A stretch of DNA of 64,000 nucleotides from Mycobacterium shimoidei (GTDB taxonomy: Bacteria > Actinomycetota > Actinomycetes > Mycobacteriales > Mycobacteriaceae): contig LQPU01000028.1 of the NCBI GenBank assembly GCA_002101905.1, positions 186,001 to 250,000 on the forward strand, given 5' to 3'. A program made the position numbers and the translations under genes. Shown here piece after piece: positions 43,751-52,400 of the stretch. The notes below the pieces were generated by a model that had not been told where the DNA came from, did no database searches, and saw only the letters and a list, made by a program, of their open reading frames with translations. Each line of letters begins with the position of its first letter. Within the stretch, counting starts at the first letter, position 1.

Positions 43751-44149
43751 ATGCCTGGTCGTGACTACCGCGAGTTGGTCGCGGTGTTCGTCGGCGGCGC
43801 CTTGGGCACTGCGGCGCGCGCAGGCCTGAGCAGCCTGGCGGTCGATGACCCGACGCGCTGGCCGTGGCCGACGTTCACCGCGAACATCGTCGGCGCACTC
43901 TTGGTGGGCTACTTCACCACCCGGCTGCTGGAGCGGCTACCGCTGTCGAGTTTTCGGCGCCCGCTGTTGGGCACCGGGCTGTGCGGCGGGCTGACCACGT
44001 TCTCCACCATGCAGGTCGAAACACTGCGGATGATCGAGCACCACCGATACGGCTTGGCCGCCGGCTACACCGGGGCCAGTATCGCTGCCGGGCTGGTGGC
44101 GGTGCATCTGGCTACGGCAGCGGTGCGCCGGGTGCGAGGGCGCCGATGA
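43751..44149 (+). CDS. crcB1: Fluoride channel protein CrcB/Fluc (first subunit)
   Basis: 132 residues with four membrane helices. The family motifs are [33 protein letters not shown] and [15 protein letters not shown], the last lining the fluoride pore. The stop lies inside the first copy of the 53-bp MIRU-like repeat. Paired with crcB2 it would form an antiparallel heterodimer that exports fluoride. Synteny with Rv3069-Rv3070 supports the call. Confidence 0.93.
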   Translation: MPGRDYRELVAVFVGGALGTAARAGLSSLAVDDPTRWPWPTFTANIVGALLVGYFTTRLLERLPLSSFRRPLLGTGLCGGLTTFSTMQVETLRMIEHHRYGLAAGYTGASIAAGLVAVHLATAAVRRVRGRR

Positions 44150-44256
44150 TTTGCGCCGGCGACGATGCAGAGCGAAGCGATGAGGAGGAGCGGCGCCGAT
44201 GATTTGCGCCGGCGACGATGCAGAGCGAAGCGATGAGGAGGAGCGGCGCCGATGAT
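44140..44256 (+). repeat. MIRU-type 53-bp tandem repeat between crcB1 and crcB2
   Basis: Two exact 53-bp copies (44140-44192 and 44193-44245) are followed by the first 11 bp of a third (44246-44256). Each copy begins GCGCCGATGAT and ends GATGAGGAGGAGCG. The ATGA in each copy is a stop for the frame to its left and a start for the frame to its right, so crcB1, two 18-codon minigenes and crcB2 are linked by successive ATGA overlaps. This is the organisation known for mycobacterial interspersed repetitive units. Confidence 0.85.
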
Positions 44257-44611
44257 CACGTGGGTCGGGGTGTTGGTTGCCGGCGGCTTCGGTGCGGTGT
44301 TGCGTTTCTTGGTTGACGGTGCTGTGGGGCGCCGCGTGGCTCGCTCGTTTCCGGTCGGGACGTTGGCGGTGAACATCAGCGGCGCCGCGCTGCTCGGGCT
44401 GATCGGCGGGCTGGCGCTGAGTCGGCCCGCCGCGTTGCTTGCCGGGACCGCGTTCGTCGGCTCCTACACCACGTTTTCGACCTGGATGCTGGAAACTCAG
44501 CGGCTCGGTGAGGAGCGTCAGGTGTGGCCCGCGGTCGGCAACATCGTGGTGAGCGTGGTGCTGGGGATGGCCGCCGCGATGCTCGGGCAATGGATAGCGG
44601 GTCGGCTATGA
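44252..44611 (+). CDS. crcB2: Fluoride channel protein CrcB/Fluc (second subunit)
   Basis: 119 residues with four membrane helices. The motifs are GVLVAGGFGAVLRFLVDG, TLAVNISGAALLGLIGG and FVGSYTTFSTWMLETQRL. The ATG lies in the partial third repeat copy, whose GAGGAGG supplies the ribosome-binding site. The stop overlaps the DUF190 gene by 4 bp. Second subunit of the CrcB fluoride channel. Confidence 0.93.
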   Translation: MITWVGVLVAGGFGAVLRFLVDGAVGRRVARSFPVGTLAVNISGAALLGLIGGLALSRPAALLAGTAFVGSYTTFSTWMLETQRLGEERQVWPAVGNIVVSVVLGMAAAMLGQWIAGRL

Positions 44612-45693
44612 CCCAACCGTGTCTGAAGCTGACCGGTTACTTCGGTGAACGTCAACGCACCGTGGGTGACGTTGTACCACAGGGTTTTTTGGCCGACGCC
44701 ATGTTGGATCTGTTTGGCGATCGGCAAATCGCCACCAGCGTGATGTTGCGCGGCATCGGCGGTTTCGGGCTCCGGCATGTGCTGCGCACCGATGAATCGC
44801 TAAGCCTGTCCGAGGACCCACCGGTCGCGATCGCCGCGGTTGACGTCGAGTCGAAAATCACTGAATTGGTCGGCGAGGTGGTGGCGATGACCGGGCGCGG
44901 TCTGGTGACCCTCGAACGCGCGCGGCTGGCCGGCACCGACACCGTCTCGCACTCTGACAGCCGGGACGCCGTCAAGCTCACCGTCTACGTCGGCCGCCAG
45001 GAACGAGTCAACGGGTTGCCCGCGTACCGGGCGGTGTGCGATCTGTTGTATCGGCTCGGATTCGCCGGCGCGGGAGTGTTTCTCGGAGTCGACGGCACGG
45101 CGCACGGCCAGCGTTACCGGGCACGGTTTTTCAGCCGCAATGTCAACGTGCCACTGATGATCATCTCCATCGGGAGCGCAGCGCAGGTATCGGCCGCCGT
45201 TACCGAGCTCAGCGCCGCCATTCCCAACCCGCTGCTGACCGTCGAGCGGGTCCGGTTGTGCAAGAGCGACGGGCGGCTGTTGACCCGCCCTCATAGGCTG
45301 CCGAGCACCGACAACCACGGGCGGACGCTCTGGCAGAAATTGATGGTGCACACCAGCGAGGCCACCGGACACGACGGCGCGCCGATCCATCGTGCGCTGG
45401 TGCGCCACCTGCTGGAATCCGGGTTGGCCCGCGGCGCGACGGTGCTTCGCGGCATCTGGGGGTTTCATGGCGACCATAAACCCCACGGTGAGAAGCTGTT
45501 TCAGTTGACGCGTCGGGTTCCGGTGGTGACCATTATCATCGACAAACCGGAGTGGATTGCGCGTAGTTTCGACATCGTCGACGAGCTGACCGCCGAACAC
45601 GGTGTGGTCACCAGCGAGATGGTTCCGGCGGTGTTGTCCATCGCCCGGCCGAGCCGGCCCGCCGACACGCAATTGGCCGAATACGACTACTGA
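44608..45693 (+). CDS. Tandem DUF190 protein
   Basis: 361 residues comprising three related alpha/beta segments. The DUF190 pattern (LTGYFGERQRTVGDVVPQGF then ATSVMLRGIGGFG; later KLTVYVGRQERVNGLPAYRA with GAGVFLGVDG; and KLMVHTSEATGHDGAPIHRA with GATVLRGIWGFH) occurs three times. The domain resembles PII-like small ligand-binding proteins and commonly accompanies CrcB, so a fluoride-related sensing or modulating role is likely but unproven. The ATG overlaps crcB2 by 4 bp. Corresponds by position to Rv3071. Confidence 0.88.
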   Translation: MTQPCLKLTGYFGERQRTVGDVVPQGFLADAMLDLFGDRQIATSVMLRGIGGFGLRHVLRTDESLSLSEDPPVAIAAVDVESKITELVGEVVAMTGRGLVTLERARLAGTDTVSHSDSRDAVKLTVYVGRQERVNGLPAYRAVCDLLYRLGFAGAGVFLGVDGTAHGQRYRARFFSRNVNVPLMIISIGSAAQVSAAVTELSAAIPNPLLTVERVRLCKSDGRLLTRPHRLPSTDNHGRTLWQKLMVHTSEATGHDGAPIHRALVRHLLESGLARGATVLRGIWGFHGDHKPHGEKLFQLTRRVPVVTIIIDKPEWIARSFDIVDELTAEHGVVTSEMVPAVLSIARPSRPADTQLAEYDY

Positions 45694-45733
45694 CTTGCGC
45701 ATTTCGTTGCGCGCGACCTGCGACCCTTGGGAA

Positions 45734-46603
45734 TCAGGGGATCAGGCTGGTCAGCACCTCGCCGAGGTCCGCCACGCCTGCGGTGTCGAAAACCGTGTCG
45801 AGGCCGGGCATTATCCCGCTCAGATCCAGTGCCGTGCTCAGATCCTGGACGACGGTGGTGAGATCCAATGCCTCAGCTCCATCGCTGAACACCGGAGTAA
45901 TGTCCGGCGCAGCAAAATCAAGTGCTCCCGTGGCCAGCGCGTCGGGGGTGAGATCTGCAAAACTCACTACGGATGCCAGGCCCTCGATAGCTTGCCCGTC
46001 GGGATCGACGCCGAAAAGACCATCTAGCCAATCCCATATAGAATCCGCTATCGGGCTTATGACGGGGGCAAAGTTCCAAAGAAGTACGAAGGTAAGAGCC
46101 CATAGCCAGTTCGGGTTAAACACCCAGGTAAAGACGAAAGTCCACGCTTGGTTCAACCAGTTCCACGCTTGGTTCAACCAGTCCCACGCTTGGGTCAACC
46201 AGTCGTCGCCGGCAAGGCTGAAGGGGATATCGGCGCTAGCCAGTCCGTCAACGAACGTCCCGCCGAGATCGTCAAGGTCTGGCAGCGCTCCGGCCGTGGC
46301 TGCCAGGGCGTCGCTGAGCGATCCGTCGGCGCCACCGAGGCCGCCGACAAGCACGTCCAGGGGGCTTACCATGTCGAAGTCGTTGTCGGCGGCGGTCAAC
46401 GCAACCACGCTCTGCTCGATAGCGGGCGAGTCAACCGGGTCAGCGGCGACCAAGCCGGCGCACAACACAACGATTCCGGCTAGAACATAACGACGTCGTG
46501 CCAGAGGATGAGGCGCCTTCTTCGACGCCCATCTGGGCCCATCACCTATAAACCGCGGCCATTCCAGCGGGTTGTTGGCTGCGAGGGATATTGCGGCACT
46601 CAT
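45734..46603 (-). CDS. Exported variable-core protein, paralogue 1
   Basis: 289 residues from the ATG at 46603 with GGGGAGG upstream. The basic segment ARRRYVLAGIVVLCAGLVAA (residues 35-54) is a signal or anchor helix. An Asp/Leu/Gly-rich region follows (to about 130). The core (about 135-200) has three WLNQAW-type heptads and two hydrophobic helices (TFVFTWVFNPNWLWAL, TFVLLWNFAPVISPI). The conserved tail is ALDLTTVVQDLSTALDLSGI ending in GEVLTSLIP. The first 121 codons and 95 bp upstream are identical to paralogue 2. I do not recognise the family; it is likely envelope-associated. Confidence 0.75.
   Translation of the reverse strand: MSAAISLAANNPLEWPRFIGDGPRWASKKAPHPLARRRYVLAGIVVLCAGLVAADPVDSPAIEQSVVALTAADNDFDMVSPLDVLVGGLGGADGSLSDALAATAGALPDLDDLGGTFVDGLASADIPFSLAGDDWLTQAWDWLNQAWNWLNQAWTFVFTWVFNPNWLWALTFVLLWNFAPVISPIADSIWDWLDGLFGVDPDGQAIEGLASVVSFADLTPDALATGALDFAAPDITPVFSDGAEALDLTTVVQDLSTALDLSGIMPGLDTVFDTAGVADLGEVLTSLIP
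46142..46204 (-). repeat. Three 21-bp tandem repeats inside paralogue 1
   Basis: Units at 46142-46162, 46163-46183 and 46184-46204 differ at only two or three positions and encode the heptad (D/N)WLNQAW three times. Paralogue 2 has about one copy in the same place. This is an in-frame expansion at the boundary of the variable core. Confidence 0.85.
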
Positions 46604-46663
46604 CGCTGTCACCTCCCCCTGTGTCGTTCGACCATCATGACGCGAACCCCGCACTATCGACCC

Positions 46664-46710
46664 CAGTAGCGCGCTACGGAAATCTCGTGTCGGCCGCGGC
46701 GCCACTACTG
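46664..46710 (-). promoter_or_regulatory. CAGTAG-box promoter element, paralogue 1
   Basis: The proximal palindrome CAGTAG-CGCG-CTACGG (46664-46679, one mismatch; core GTAGCGCGCTAC perfect) lies 61 bp upstream of the ATG. The distal half-site CACTACTG (46703-46710) is about 31 bp further. The arrangement recurs upstream of five other units between 46.6 and 57.5 kb. Confidence 0.65.
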
Positions 46711-46846
46711 AGGCAACACTCGCAGCCGGCATCAGCGCGATCGCGTGACGACGGAATCGCTTGGCTTCCAAGGGCGCTCGCCTCGCTGCGGCAATGTCAT
46801 GGGCGACGACCGGCTTGGCGGGAAACCTCTCACGCGACTCCGGCAG

Positions 46847-48397
46847 CTACGAGAACAACTCCGCAAAATTGTCCAGCGTGCCCAGCAATGCATACAGGGC
46901 CGGTGCCGCACCGAGCAGAAGGGTGTACGGAACCAGCGCGGTGTCGGCGGCGATCGGATCAAGGAACGCGCCGAGGAGATCACCGGCCTCGAGTTGATCC
47001 ATGAAGATCTCGGCGTTGTATGCGGGTAGGCCAATGAGGAGCGTATTGAACATGTCGGCAGCGGGCAGCAACGCCGAATAGTCGTAGGCCAGAGTGCTGC
47101 TGATCATGTTGATGATGTCGGTTGGCGGCGAGCTTAGCGTCACGTCCGAAACCGGGAAGCCGCCTAACTTGAGCAGCCCCTCCAGCACGTCGTCAAACGA
47201 TGGGTTCTCCAGGGCGAAACCATGTGTGTACAACGACTCCGCAAACGGCATCCACGGTGCGATCTGTTCTTCGTAGCTGACCGGGTTCTGAATGGCATGA
47301 AGCGCGTCGTTGACACCCTGCTGCCAGCCGCTGCTGAGTGCTTCGGAGAGCTGCGTTTGGTTGATATCGGGGAACAGCCCGAAGCTGGTCGGCACATTCG
47401 CCGGACCCTGATTCCAGCCTTCGGTGATGCTGCCATAGCCCAGGTTCACCATGATCCGGGTGACCGGTTCCAGCAGGTCATAGAGCGGCTTTCCGGCCCC
47501 CGGGATCAACAACAACGGCATCAACAACGGCAGATTCTCGTTCGGAATCATGTGGTAGTCGGTCAACCCTTCCCCGGTGAGCGCCGCAGATCCCGGCAAG
47601 AGAATCGCGTTGTCGATCTGCTCGGGGGTGAGATTCGCATACAAGAAATGCGCTAAAAAAATCCCCATGAGGGCGTTGAGATCCGACAGCAGGTTCGACG
47701 GGTAGCTCGGCCAGTCGGCGCTACCGTCGTATTCGATGGTGTAGATGTCGGTCGGGTAGAGGTCAGATGGTGTCGGAGGTGCGGAGGCGGAGTCGAAAGC
47801 GGCGAACGGCGACGGGTTACCCGGTAGAAAATCGAAGGTGGTCGTGAAACTGCCGTTGGGAGCAGCGGTATCGCCGACCAGTATGAAGTGCACATCGCCG
47901 CTGGGCACACCAGCGTCGTGGAGCTGCTGCATAACCAGCGAGGCGGCCATGGAGCTCTGGGAGTAGCCGAAAACCACGACGGGATTCTCAGGGCTCACCC
48001 CGCCGGCGTCTATTTGGTCTTTGATATTGGAGAACATGATCTCCTGGCCTTGGGCCAGCGAAGTGCCGAACCCGAGGCTTTTCGGACCGGTAAGCGGATA
48101 CAGCCCATTGGGTAGGAACGAGGGTTGGACGGTGCCGGTGAAGCCGCGCGGCTGCAGGTACAGCGTATTGACGGCATCCACATATTGCGGGGTTGGTATG
48201 GGGATGCCGCTGCCGTCGTAAACCAACGCCGTGCCGGCGCCCAGCGGCGAATCTGCGTTGTCACCGCCGGTGAGCTGGATTTCGGGGACCTGGACGTCGG
48301 ATGTCCGTGGCGGCACTGTATCGATGGTGATCAGGCCGGCGCCAGCAACGGCGACACTCATGGTGAGCGCCGCGACCGACGGAATTCGTGGACTCAT
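46847..48397 (-). CDS. Secreted PE-PPE-domain serine hydrolase
   Basis: 516 residues. A signal peptide (SVAALTMSVAVAGAGLITI) is followed by a PE-PPE-type alpha/beta-hydrolase domain without any PE or PPE N-terminus. The nucleophile motif is GYSQSS, with Ser146 in G-x-S-x-S. LYLQPRGFTGTVQPSFLPNG and DYHMIPNENLPLLMPLLLIP are typical PE-PPE domain segments, the latter probably with the catalytic His. A C-terminal region (about 400-516) ends DPIAADTALVPYTLLLG and is shared with the partial gene at 63706. Related enzymes are mycobacterial esterases and acyltransferases, some making trehalose polyphleates. Likely acts on envelope lipids. Confidence 0.88.
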   Translation of the reverse strand: MSPRIPSVAALTMSVAVAGAGLITIDTVPPRTSDVQVPEIQLTGGDNADSPLGAGTALVYDGSGIPIPTPQYVDAVNTLYLQPRGFTGTVQPSFLPNGLYPLTGPKSLGFGTSLAQGQEIMFSNIKDQIDAGGVSPENPVVVFGYSQSSMAASLVMQQLHDAGVPSGDVHFILVGDTAAPNGSFTTTFDFLPGNPSPFAAFDSASAPPTPSDLYPTDIYTIEYDGSADWPSYPSNLLSDLNALMGIFLAHFLYANLTPEQIDNAILLPGSAALTGEGLTDYHMIPNENLPLLMPLLLIPGAGKPLYDLLEPVTRIMVNLGYGSITEGWNQGPANVPTSFGLFPDINQTQLSEALSSGWQQGVNDALHAIQNPVSYEEQIAPWMPFAESLYTHGFALENPSFDDVLEGLLKLGGFPVSDVTLSSPPTDIINMISSTLAYDYSALLPAADMFNTLLIGLPAYNAEIFMDQLEAGDLLGAFLDPIAADTALVPYTLLLGAAPALYALLGTLDNFAELFS

Positions 48398-48490
48398 GGT
48401 CGGTCCCTATCTGTCCTCTCGCAGACATGGCCACGATGTCGAGTTGAGCTTCGCGATAGGAATCGTCACTCGGTCGCGATGCGACGACCT

Positions 48491-48539
48491 CAGTAACGTG
48501 CCACTGGACTTTCGCCCGGCTTTGGAGCGGTACTACTTA
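48491..48539 (-). promoter_or_regulatory. CAGTAG-box promoter element, PE-PPE hydrolase
   Basis: The proximal element CAGTAACGTGCCACTG (48491-48506) is an imperfect palindrome. The distal half-site TACTACTTA is at 48531-48539, with the shared ACTTTCGCCCGGC segment between. The same segment order occurs upstream of paralogues 3 and 4. It is about 94 bp before the ATG. Confidence 0.6.
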
Positions 48540-48637
48540 TGTTGTGTCAGTTGCGGTTCTGAGTTCGCTTTTGTCCCTTGCCCAGACGGCACTGAAACGG
48601 AGGGCACCGATACTGCGGGCCCTGCGACGCTGAGGAA

Positions 48638-49477
48638 TCAGGGGATCAGGCTGGCCAGCACCTCACCGATGTCCGTGACGGCGACCGTGTCGGAAACCGT
48701 GTCGAGGCCGGGCATTATCCCGCTCAGATCCAGCGCCGTGCTCAGATCCTGGACGACGGTGGTGAGATCCAACCCCTCAGCTCCATCGCTGAACACCGGA
48801 GTAATGTCCGGCGCAGCAACATCGAGCGCTCCCGCGCCCAGCGCCTCGGGGGTGAGATCTGCAAAACTCACTACAGATTCCAAGCCCTCGACAGCCTGCG
48901 CGTAGGGATCGAACCCGAAAAGAGAACTAAAGAAATCAACTATCGGCTGCCAGATGGGCTGAAGGTAATAGAAAGTCAAGGCGTAGAGAAGCACTGCCCC
49001 GAACTTTAAGTTAAACAACACGTCGTCCAACCAGTCCCACGCTTGGGTGAACCAATCTACTACTCCGGTCAACCAGTCGTCGCCGGCAAGGCCGAGGGGA
49101 ATATCGGCGCCGGGCAGTCCGTCAACGAACGTCCCGCCGAGATCGTCAAGGTCTGGCAGCGCTCCGGCCGTGGCTGCCAGGGCGTCGCTGAGCGATCCGT
49201 CGGCGCCACCGAGGCCGCCGACAAGCACGTCCAGGGGGCTTACCATGTCGAAGTCGTTGTCGGCGGCGGTCAACGCAACCACGCTCTGCTCGATAGCGGG
49301 CGAGTCAACCGGGTCAGCGGCGACCAAGCCGGCGCACAACACAACGATTCCGGCTAGAACATAACGACGTCGTGCCAGAGGATGAGGCGCCTTCTTCGAC
49401 GCCCATCTGGGCCCATCACCTATAAACCGCGGCCATTCCAGCGGGTTGTTGGCTGCGAGGGATATTGCGGCACTCAT
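48638..49477 (-). CDS. Exported variable-core protein, paralogue 2
   Basis: 279 residues from the ATG at 49477. Residues 1-121 are identical to paralogue 1 at DNA level. The core differs completely: WFTQAWDWLDDVLFNLKFG then LLYALTFYYLQPIWQPIVDF. The tail returns to the shared pattern (LDLTTVVQDLSTALDLSGIM, then VAVTDIGEVLASLIP). This mosaic of identical start, divergent middle and related end points to gene conversion or recombination. Secreted or membrane-anchored; function unknown. Confidence 0.75.
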   Translation of the reverse strand: MSAAISLAANNPLEWPRFIGDGPRWASKKAPHPLARRRYVLAGIVVLCAGLVAADPVDSPAIEQSVVALTAADNDFDMVSPLDVLVGGLGGADGSLSDALAATAGALPDLDDLGGTFVDGLPGADIPLGLAGDDWLTGVVDWFTQAWDWLDDVLFNLKFGAVLLYALTFYYLQPIWQPIVDFFSSLFGFDPYAQAVEGLESVVSFADLTPEALGAGALDVAAPDITPVFSDGAEGLDLTTVVQDLSTALDLSGIMPGLDTVSDTVAVTDIGEVLASLIP

Positions 49478-49537
49478 CGCTGTCACCTCCCCCTGTGTCG
49501 TTCGACCATCATGACGCGAACCCCGCACTATCGACCC

Positions 49538-49584
49538 CAGTAGCGCGCTACGGAAATCTCGTGTCGGCCGCGACGCCAGTACTG
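49538..49584 (-). promoter_or_regulatory. CAGTAG-box promoter element, paralogue 2
   Basis: The proximal palindrome CAGTAGCGCGCTACGG (49538-49553) is 61 bp before the ATG. The distal site CAGTACTG (49577-49584) is itself an 8-bp palindrome. It is part of the 458-bp duplication with paralogue 1; the first differences between copies fall in or next to the distal site. Confidence 0.65.
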
Positions 49585-49622
49585 AGGCAACGCCCGCGGC
49601 GCATCATCCCGATCACGTGGCT

Positions 49623-49670
49623 CAGTACCGCCGCGCCGAGACCCAGGGAGATTGCAGTAGTGCACTACTG
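49623..49670 (+). promoter_or_regulatory. CAGTAG-box promoter element, P450/acyltransferase operon
   Basis: The proximal element CAGTAG-TGCA-CTACTG (49655-49670) is a perfect 16-bp palindrome and the best match in the window. The distal half-site CAGTACCG starts at 49623, 32 bp upstream. The P450 ATG follows 55 bp after the palindrome. Orientation is reversed relative to the other five sites, matching the rightward operon. Confidence 0.7.
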
Positions 49671-49724
49671 GGATCACCTGACCGCCCGCGAGCAACGCTT
49701 TCCCCTGGAAAGTTGGGAGACCGC

Positions 49725-51062
49725 ATGATCGATCCGGCGACGGCCGATCCGTGCGAAGTATTGACGCCGCACGGGTTGAATCCACCGCGGATTCGCCTGC
49801 CAAAGCTCGTGCAGGGCGCAGCATTCGCCTTTTTCCGCCGCCGTTCGATGCGGCATTGGATCAACCGGTACGGGCACATCTTTGAAATGAATGTGCCGTT
49901 CTTCGGTCGATCCGTCATCGTGTCCGATCCGGCCCTGGTGCGGTTGATGTGCACCACGGGAGCCGAGGATCTGGTCAACGTCCAGCCGAATATCGGTAAC
50001 CTGTTGGGGCCTGGATCGGTATTCGCGCTCGACGACCAACCACATCGCGATCGGCGTCGACTGCTCTCGCCACCACTTCACGGTCAATGCCTCAAGGGCT
50101 ACGAACAGATGATCGTCGAAGAGGCACTCCGCGAAGCCGCGAATTGGCCTGAGAACAAAGAATTCCGGATTCTCGAGCCGATGAACAGGATCGCGCTGAA
50201 CGTGATCTTGCGGACCCTCTTCGGCGCCGAAGAACCCGAATTCGGCGAACTCCGCGAAATCTTGCCGTCGTTCATGAAATTGGGATCGGTCATGGCATTC
50301 GTGCCGCGGCCGCCGTTCCGGACCGGGCGCCTCGGCCCCTGGGGCAAGCTCGATCGATCCCGGCGGGCGATTGACCGCATCATATTCACACTGATCGACA
50401 GGGCCGAGGCCGATCCGAATCTCGCCGACCGGCGGGACATCCTGGCACTGTTGCTGCGCAGCCGGAACGACGACGGAACCGCAATACCGCCGATGGATAT
50501 CTGCGACGAGCTGTTGACCCTGATCGCTGCCGGCCACGAATCCTCGACAGGAGCATTGAGTTGGCTGTTTGAGCGGCTGCGACGCCACCCAGACGTTGTG
50601 GCCGAACTGATAAGAGAGCTCGAGGAGGGTGGCAGTGAATTTCGCCGGGCCACAATTTCGGAGTCGCTGCGCGCCCGAACCGTCCTCGATGTCGTTGGCC
50701 GCAAGGTCAGGTCGTCGGACTTCAACCTCGGCGGGTGGCGCATTCCGCAGGGCCGTACGGTGCTCGTGCGCATCGCCGATATCCATGATGATCCGCAGAT
50801 CTTCCCTCACCCCGAACGATTCGACCCGACTCGCTTTCTCGGCAGCAGGCCCGCGCCACAAACGTGGCTGCCGTTCGGTGTGGGATCACGGCGGTGCGTC
50901 GGCGCTGAATTCGTCTCCGCCGAAATGGACATCGTGCTGCGGACAGTCCTAGAGAACTTCCGGATCCAGACCGATGCGGCCCCCGATGAGAAGGTGCATT
51001 TTCGGGGCGTCACCCACACCCCGAAACTCGGGGGCCTGATCGTCGTGAATCGGCGAAGGTAG
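49725..51062 (+). CDS. Cytochrome P450 (CYP135/138-like)
   Basis: 445 residues from the ATG at 49725. It resembles the CYP135/137/138 group more than the other P450s here: the start LPKLVQGAAFAFFRRRSMRH, haem loop WLPFGVGSRRCVGAEF with Cys near residue 391, and ExxR in ISESLRART. The I-helix reads AAGHESSTG, so Ser replaces the usual catalytic Thr. It begins an operon with a BAHD-like acyltransferase 6 nt downstream. Probably oxidises a lipid that is then acylated. Confidence 0.93.
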   Translation: MIDPATADPCEVLTPHGLNPPRIRLPKLVQGAAFAFFRRRSMRHWINRYGHIFEMNVPFFGRSVIVSDPALVRLMCTTGAEDLVNVQPNIGNLLGPGSVFALDDQPHRDRRRLLSPPLHGQCLKGYEQMIVEEALREAANWPENKEFRILEPMNRIALNVILRTLFGAEEPEFGELREILPSFMKLGSVMAFVPRPPFRTGRLGPWGKLDRSRRAIDRIIFTLIDRAEADPNLADRRDILALLLRSRNDDGTAIPPMDICDELLTLIAAGHESSTGALSWLFERLRRHPDVVAELIRELEEGGSEFRRATISESLRARTVLDVVGRKVRSSDFNLGGWRIPQGRTVLVRIADIHDDPQIFPHPERFDPTRFLGSRPAPQTWLPFGVGSRRCVGAEFVSAEMDIVLRTVLENFRIQTDAAPDEKVHFRGVTHTPKLGGLIVVNRRR

Positions 51063-51068
51063 CCCACG

Positions 51069-52400
51069 ATGTCGACCCAACTGATCAAGCCGACACAGCC
51101 GCAACAGCTCGACATCCGCTGCAATGTGGGCGACGCCATCGTCGCAAATTTCGCGGTCCACATCGTCTTCTTCTTCGAGCGGTGTCTGGACACAAACGTT
51201 CTCAGGCGTGCGTTTGAGCGGGCCCTCATAAATCTGCCGATCTTCGCGGGGCGACTGGCTATGGCAGACGGCACAATGCGAATCCGGTGCCGGGGTCAAG
51301 GCGTGCCCTTCACGTCGAAGTCGTCGGGTCGCACGCTGCGTGAAGCGATCCGTTCAGTCTCGGAAGACTCCGGACGCTGGCTCGTCGACCAAGTGAACGT
51401 AGCCACAGCTCGATTGGGGCGCGGCCCGCTGTGCACGGTACGTGTCACACAGCTGGCGGACGCTGCGACCGCGATCGGCTTGTCATGGCACCACTCGGTC
51501 GGCGACATGCACACGGTGATGCACCTGATGAACGCGTGGGCCGACGCGGCTGCCGACACCCCGCTCGCTGAGCCGCTGATCGTCGAAAACCGCGCCGCCT
51601 ACCTTGACGAGCATCTTCCTGCCGGTGGCGCTTCCGAGCCCGGCGTGCGTTTTCTCGGCCTTACAGAAACCGCGCGTAGCGCGCTCTACATGGCAAAGGA
51701 TGCCCGAAATCAGCGCACCCTGAGTATCTACTTCGGCGAGGACGAAATCACCCGCATGCGCCATGCGTACGGGACCAGAATGCGCCTGTCGGTGAACGAC
51801 GTTGTGTGCGGTCATCTTTCCGAGGCGATCATGCAGGCGGATCCTGCGCTGGACCAGCGCACCCTGATGATCGCGGTGAATGCCCGCAAGCGTTGTGGCC
51901 TTGATCCGATGCTCCTGGGCAACATCATCACACCGCTGAACATCGACCTGCAACGCGGCGACGCTGCGAATTCGATTGCCGAACGCATCCGCTGCAAGGT
52001 AGACGACTTCACCCAACTCTGCGATATCCGAATCAACCAACGGTTCCTCGACGCCGCGGGTGGATGGCGGGCCGCCCGCTGCGTGACGCGCGCATTCAAT
52101 CCGGTCCACTGGAACCCGCTCGTAACGAATTGGAGCGGCTTCGGTCTCTACGACATCCGCTTCGAAGACACCCGCCCGTCTTATTGCACGCCGTTGATGC
52201 GACTACCCATCGCGGGAGGCTGTGTGGTAATCGAGGGGGCCGGGCGTCGTGGAGTTGTGCTCCATACGGCGTTGCCGCCCAAGGACTACGAGGCCATGTC
52301 CAGCCCGGAGATTCGGGAATACATTCACCAGTTTCGGAGCGCCGGCGACGATATTCCGCGGTTGCACCCGGTGGCCGGCGTGATTGACAGGCGTGATTGA
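51069..52400 (+). CDS. BAHD/condensation-like CoA-dependent acyltransferase
   Basis: 443 residues. The catalytic motif is LSWHHSVGDMHTV, matching HxxxD of BAHD and condensation-type transferases. The second motif region TNWSGFGLYDIRFEDTRP resembles the structural DFGWG loop of BAHD enzymes. The start IVFFFERCLDTNVLRRAFER and NLPIFAGRLAMADG follow the plant-type BAHD layout. It would transfer an acyl group from CoA to an alcohol or amine, plausibly on the product of the upstream P450. A strong terminator follows directly. Confidence 0.78.
   Translation: MSTQLIKPTQPQQLDIRCNVGDAIVANFAVHIVFFFERCLDTNVLRRAFERALINLPIFAGRLAMADGTMRIRCRGQGVPFTSKSSGRTLREAIRSVSEDSGRWLVDQVNVATARLGRGPLCTVRVTQLADAATAIGLSWHHSVGDMHTVMHLMNAWADAAADTPLAEPLIVENRAAYLDEHLPAGGASEPGVRFLGLTETARSALYMAKDARNQRTLSIYFGEDEITRMRHAYGTRMRLSVNDVVCGHLSEAIMQADPALDQRTLMIAVNARKRCGLDPMLLGNIITPLNIDLQRGDAANSIAERIRCKVDDFTQLCDIRINQRFLDAAGGWRAARCVTRAFNPVHWNPLVTNWSGFGLYDIRFEDTRPSYCTPLMRLPIAGGCVVIEGAGRRGVVLHTALPPKDYEAMSSPEIREYIHQFRSAGDDIPRLHPVAGVIDRRD

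Noticed and set aside
44146..44251. The two 18-codon minigenes as real proteins
   Set aside because: They are generated by the tandem repeat itself and encode the same highly charged peptide; their role, if any, is translational coupling.
45694..45733. Terminator between DUF190 and paralogue 1
   Set aside because: Only a short imperfect GCGC hairpin is visible in the 40-bp gap; not strong enough to call.
46142..46204. Possible CRISPR-like repeats
   Set aside because: Units are directly adjacent without spacers and are in frame inside a coding region, so they are a coding tandem repeat.
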